Assembly: GCF_019392335.1 (NCBI RefSeq) | Contig: NZ_JAHXRQ010000001.1 | Coordinates: forward strand, 248,001-312,000 | From: Mameliella sp. CS4 | Lineage (GTDB): Bacteria > Pseudomonadota > Alphaproteobacteria > Rhodobacterales > Rhodobacteraceae | Length of the DNA stretch: 64,000 nucleotides | Reading direction: 5' to 3' | Part shown: in pieces, positions 63,200 to 64,000 of the stretch | Numbering within the stretch: the stretch's first letter is position 1 | Layout: every line of letters begins with the position of its first letter | Made by a program: the position numbers and the translations under genes | Notes under the pieces: generated by a model | Databases searched by the model: none | Told to the model about the DNA's origin: nothing | Seen by the model: only the letters and a program-made list of their open reading frames with translations

Positions 63200-64000
63200 T
63201 CACTCGCCCAGCGCGATCCCCTCGCGGCGCGGATCGGCACCGCCCTGCAAACCGTCCGCCCCGATGGCGATGGCATGCAGGCCGGAATTCAGGTCACGCA
63301 CATCGGTGTTGAACCCCATCTCGGCCAAGGCTGCCGCCATGTCGGCCATTGACGTCCCGGCCTCAAGGTCGAAGGTGCCGAACCGGTTGACGCCATGCGG
63401 CATGGCCACCGCCTGCTGCACATCCATCCCCCAGTCCACATGCGCGATGATCGCCTGCGCGACATAGCCGATGATCCGAGACCCGCCGGGCGATCCGATC
63501 ACTAGCACCGGCTTGCCCTCTTCGCGCACGATGGTCGGCGACATGGACGACCGCGGCCGCTTGCCCGGTGCCACCGCGTTGGCAATGGGCACCCCGTCCT
63601 GATGCGACCGGAAAGAGAAATCCGTCAGCTCGTTGTTCAGGAGGAACCCGTTGGTCATCAGGCGCGAGCCAAAGCCGTTCTCGATGGTCGTCGTCATCGA
63701 CAGCGCGTTCCCGTACTGGTCAACGATCGAGATATGCGAGGTCGAGGGGAACTCGATACTCTCGTCATCGGCCAAGAGCATCGCGTGGTCCCAGGCCGGC
63801 ATCCCCGGCGCCACCTCTGGCAAGGCATCGTCGCCGTCCAGCAGGCGGGCGCGTTCATCCAGGTAGGCCGGGTCGACCAGCCCGTCGGTCGGCATCGGGA
63901 CAAAATCGCTGTCGGCCATGTAGCGGCCCCGGTCGGCAAAGGCGAGGCGCGAGGCATCGCCGATCCGGCGCCAGGTCTGCGGATCATCCGCGGCGCCAGG
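63200..64000 (-). CDS. ggt: Gamma-glutamyltransferase, 3' part (partial)
   Basis: The visible 266 C-terminal residues continue past the window edge; the true start lies beyond 64000. The nucleophile region STSHISIVDQYGNALSMTTT is present, with the autocatalytic Thr of the T-S/T-H motif that begins the small subunit. NGFLLNNELTDFSF, GKRPRSSMSPTIV, VIGSPGGSRIIGYVAQAII and a C-terminal GLQGGADPRREGIALGE follow, all family hallmarks. It cleaves gamma-glutamyl bonds, for example of glutathione, in the periplasm after self-processing. Convergent with the GGDEF gene, 6 bp apart. Confidence 0.92.
   Translation of the reverse strand, partial: PGAADDPQTWRRIGDASRLAFADRGRYMADSDFVPMPTDGLVDPAYLDERARLLDGDDALPEVAPGMPAWDHAMLLADDESIEFPSTSHISIVDQYGNALSMTTTIENGFGSRLMTNGFLLNNELTDFSFRSHQDGVPIANAVAPGKRPRSSMSPTIVREEGKPVLVIGSPGGSRIIGYVAQAIIAHVDWGMDVQQAVAMPHGVNRFGTFDLEAGTSMADMAAALAEMGFNTDVRDLNSGLHAIAIGADGLQGGADPRREGIALGE

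Overview
The window is GC-rich DNA (roughly two thirds G+C by eye), densely packed with genes, many of them joined by 4-bp ATGA or GTGA stop/start overlaps. It looks like the chromosome of an alphaproteobacterium of the Rhodobacteraceae (Roseobacter group). The reasons are a sulfonate-dissimilation cluster of Roseobacter type (xsc, pta, ackA, soeABC), a DUF1523 protein, a creatinase, an alphaproteobacterial leuA with a Leu-codon leader, and short palindromic repeats of the kind seen in that family. This is inferred from gene content; no rRNA or tRNA gene is present to confirm it.

Layout. 0-7.2 kb holds mixed metabolic and envelope genes: a serine hydrolase whose N-terminal membrane anchor appears frame-shifted, a MetE-like methyltransferase, an alpha/beta hydrolase, creatinase and small membrane proteins. 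7.2-15.8 kb is a sulfonate module. Xsc cleaves sulfoacetaldehyde to acetyl phosphate and sulfite, Pta and AckA process the acetyl phosphate, and SoeABC oxidises the sulfite at the cytoplasmic membrane. 16-17.6 kb holds an AT-richer stand-alone GNAT protein and a SHOCT-tailed protein.

17.7-54.8 kb is a large surface-polysaccharide locus. It contains at least eight glycosyltransferases (GT4, GT2 and WecG/TagA types), a Wzy/O-antigen-ligase-like protein interrupted by an in-frame TAG, a Wzx flippase, a Wzz-type chain-length protein and a separate CapB/Mrp-type ATPase with a long charged coiled coil. It also has sugar-modifying oxidoreductases and acyltransferases. Inside it sits a minus-strand operon of four genes: a type I polyketide synthase (KS-AT-KR-DH-ACP-TE), a GT2 glycosyltransferase, an NRPS-like protein (formyltransferase, then an adenylation domain interrupted by a luciferase-like monooxygenase, then a carrier domain), and a 4'-phosphopantetheinyl transferase. 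This looks like a complete small assembly line coupled to glycan synthesis and is the most interesting part of the window.

54.8-59.4 kb encodes two exported proteins. One is an SGNH / glycosidase-like / RTX protein. The other is a Cys-rich three-repeat protein with a Ser/Thr-rich tail resembling aerolysin-type pore formers. 59.6-64 kb holds leuA with a probable attenuation leader, a methanogen-output-domain protein and a GGDEF protein behind a CtrA-like site, and the 3' part of a gamma-glutamyltransferase gene.

Several dispersed repeats are visible. A roughly 28-bp TTCTTCTCT...AAATACTCC element occurs three times, once in frame inside the PKS acyltransferase domain. A 26-bp GC hairpin occurs twice. 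There is also a 164-bp nested palindrome between two convergent genes.
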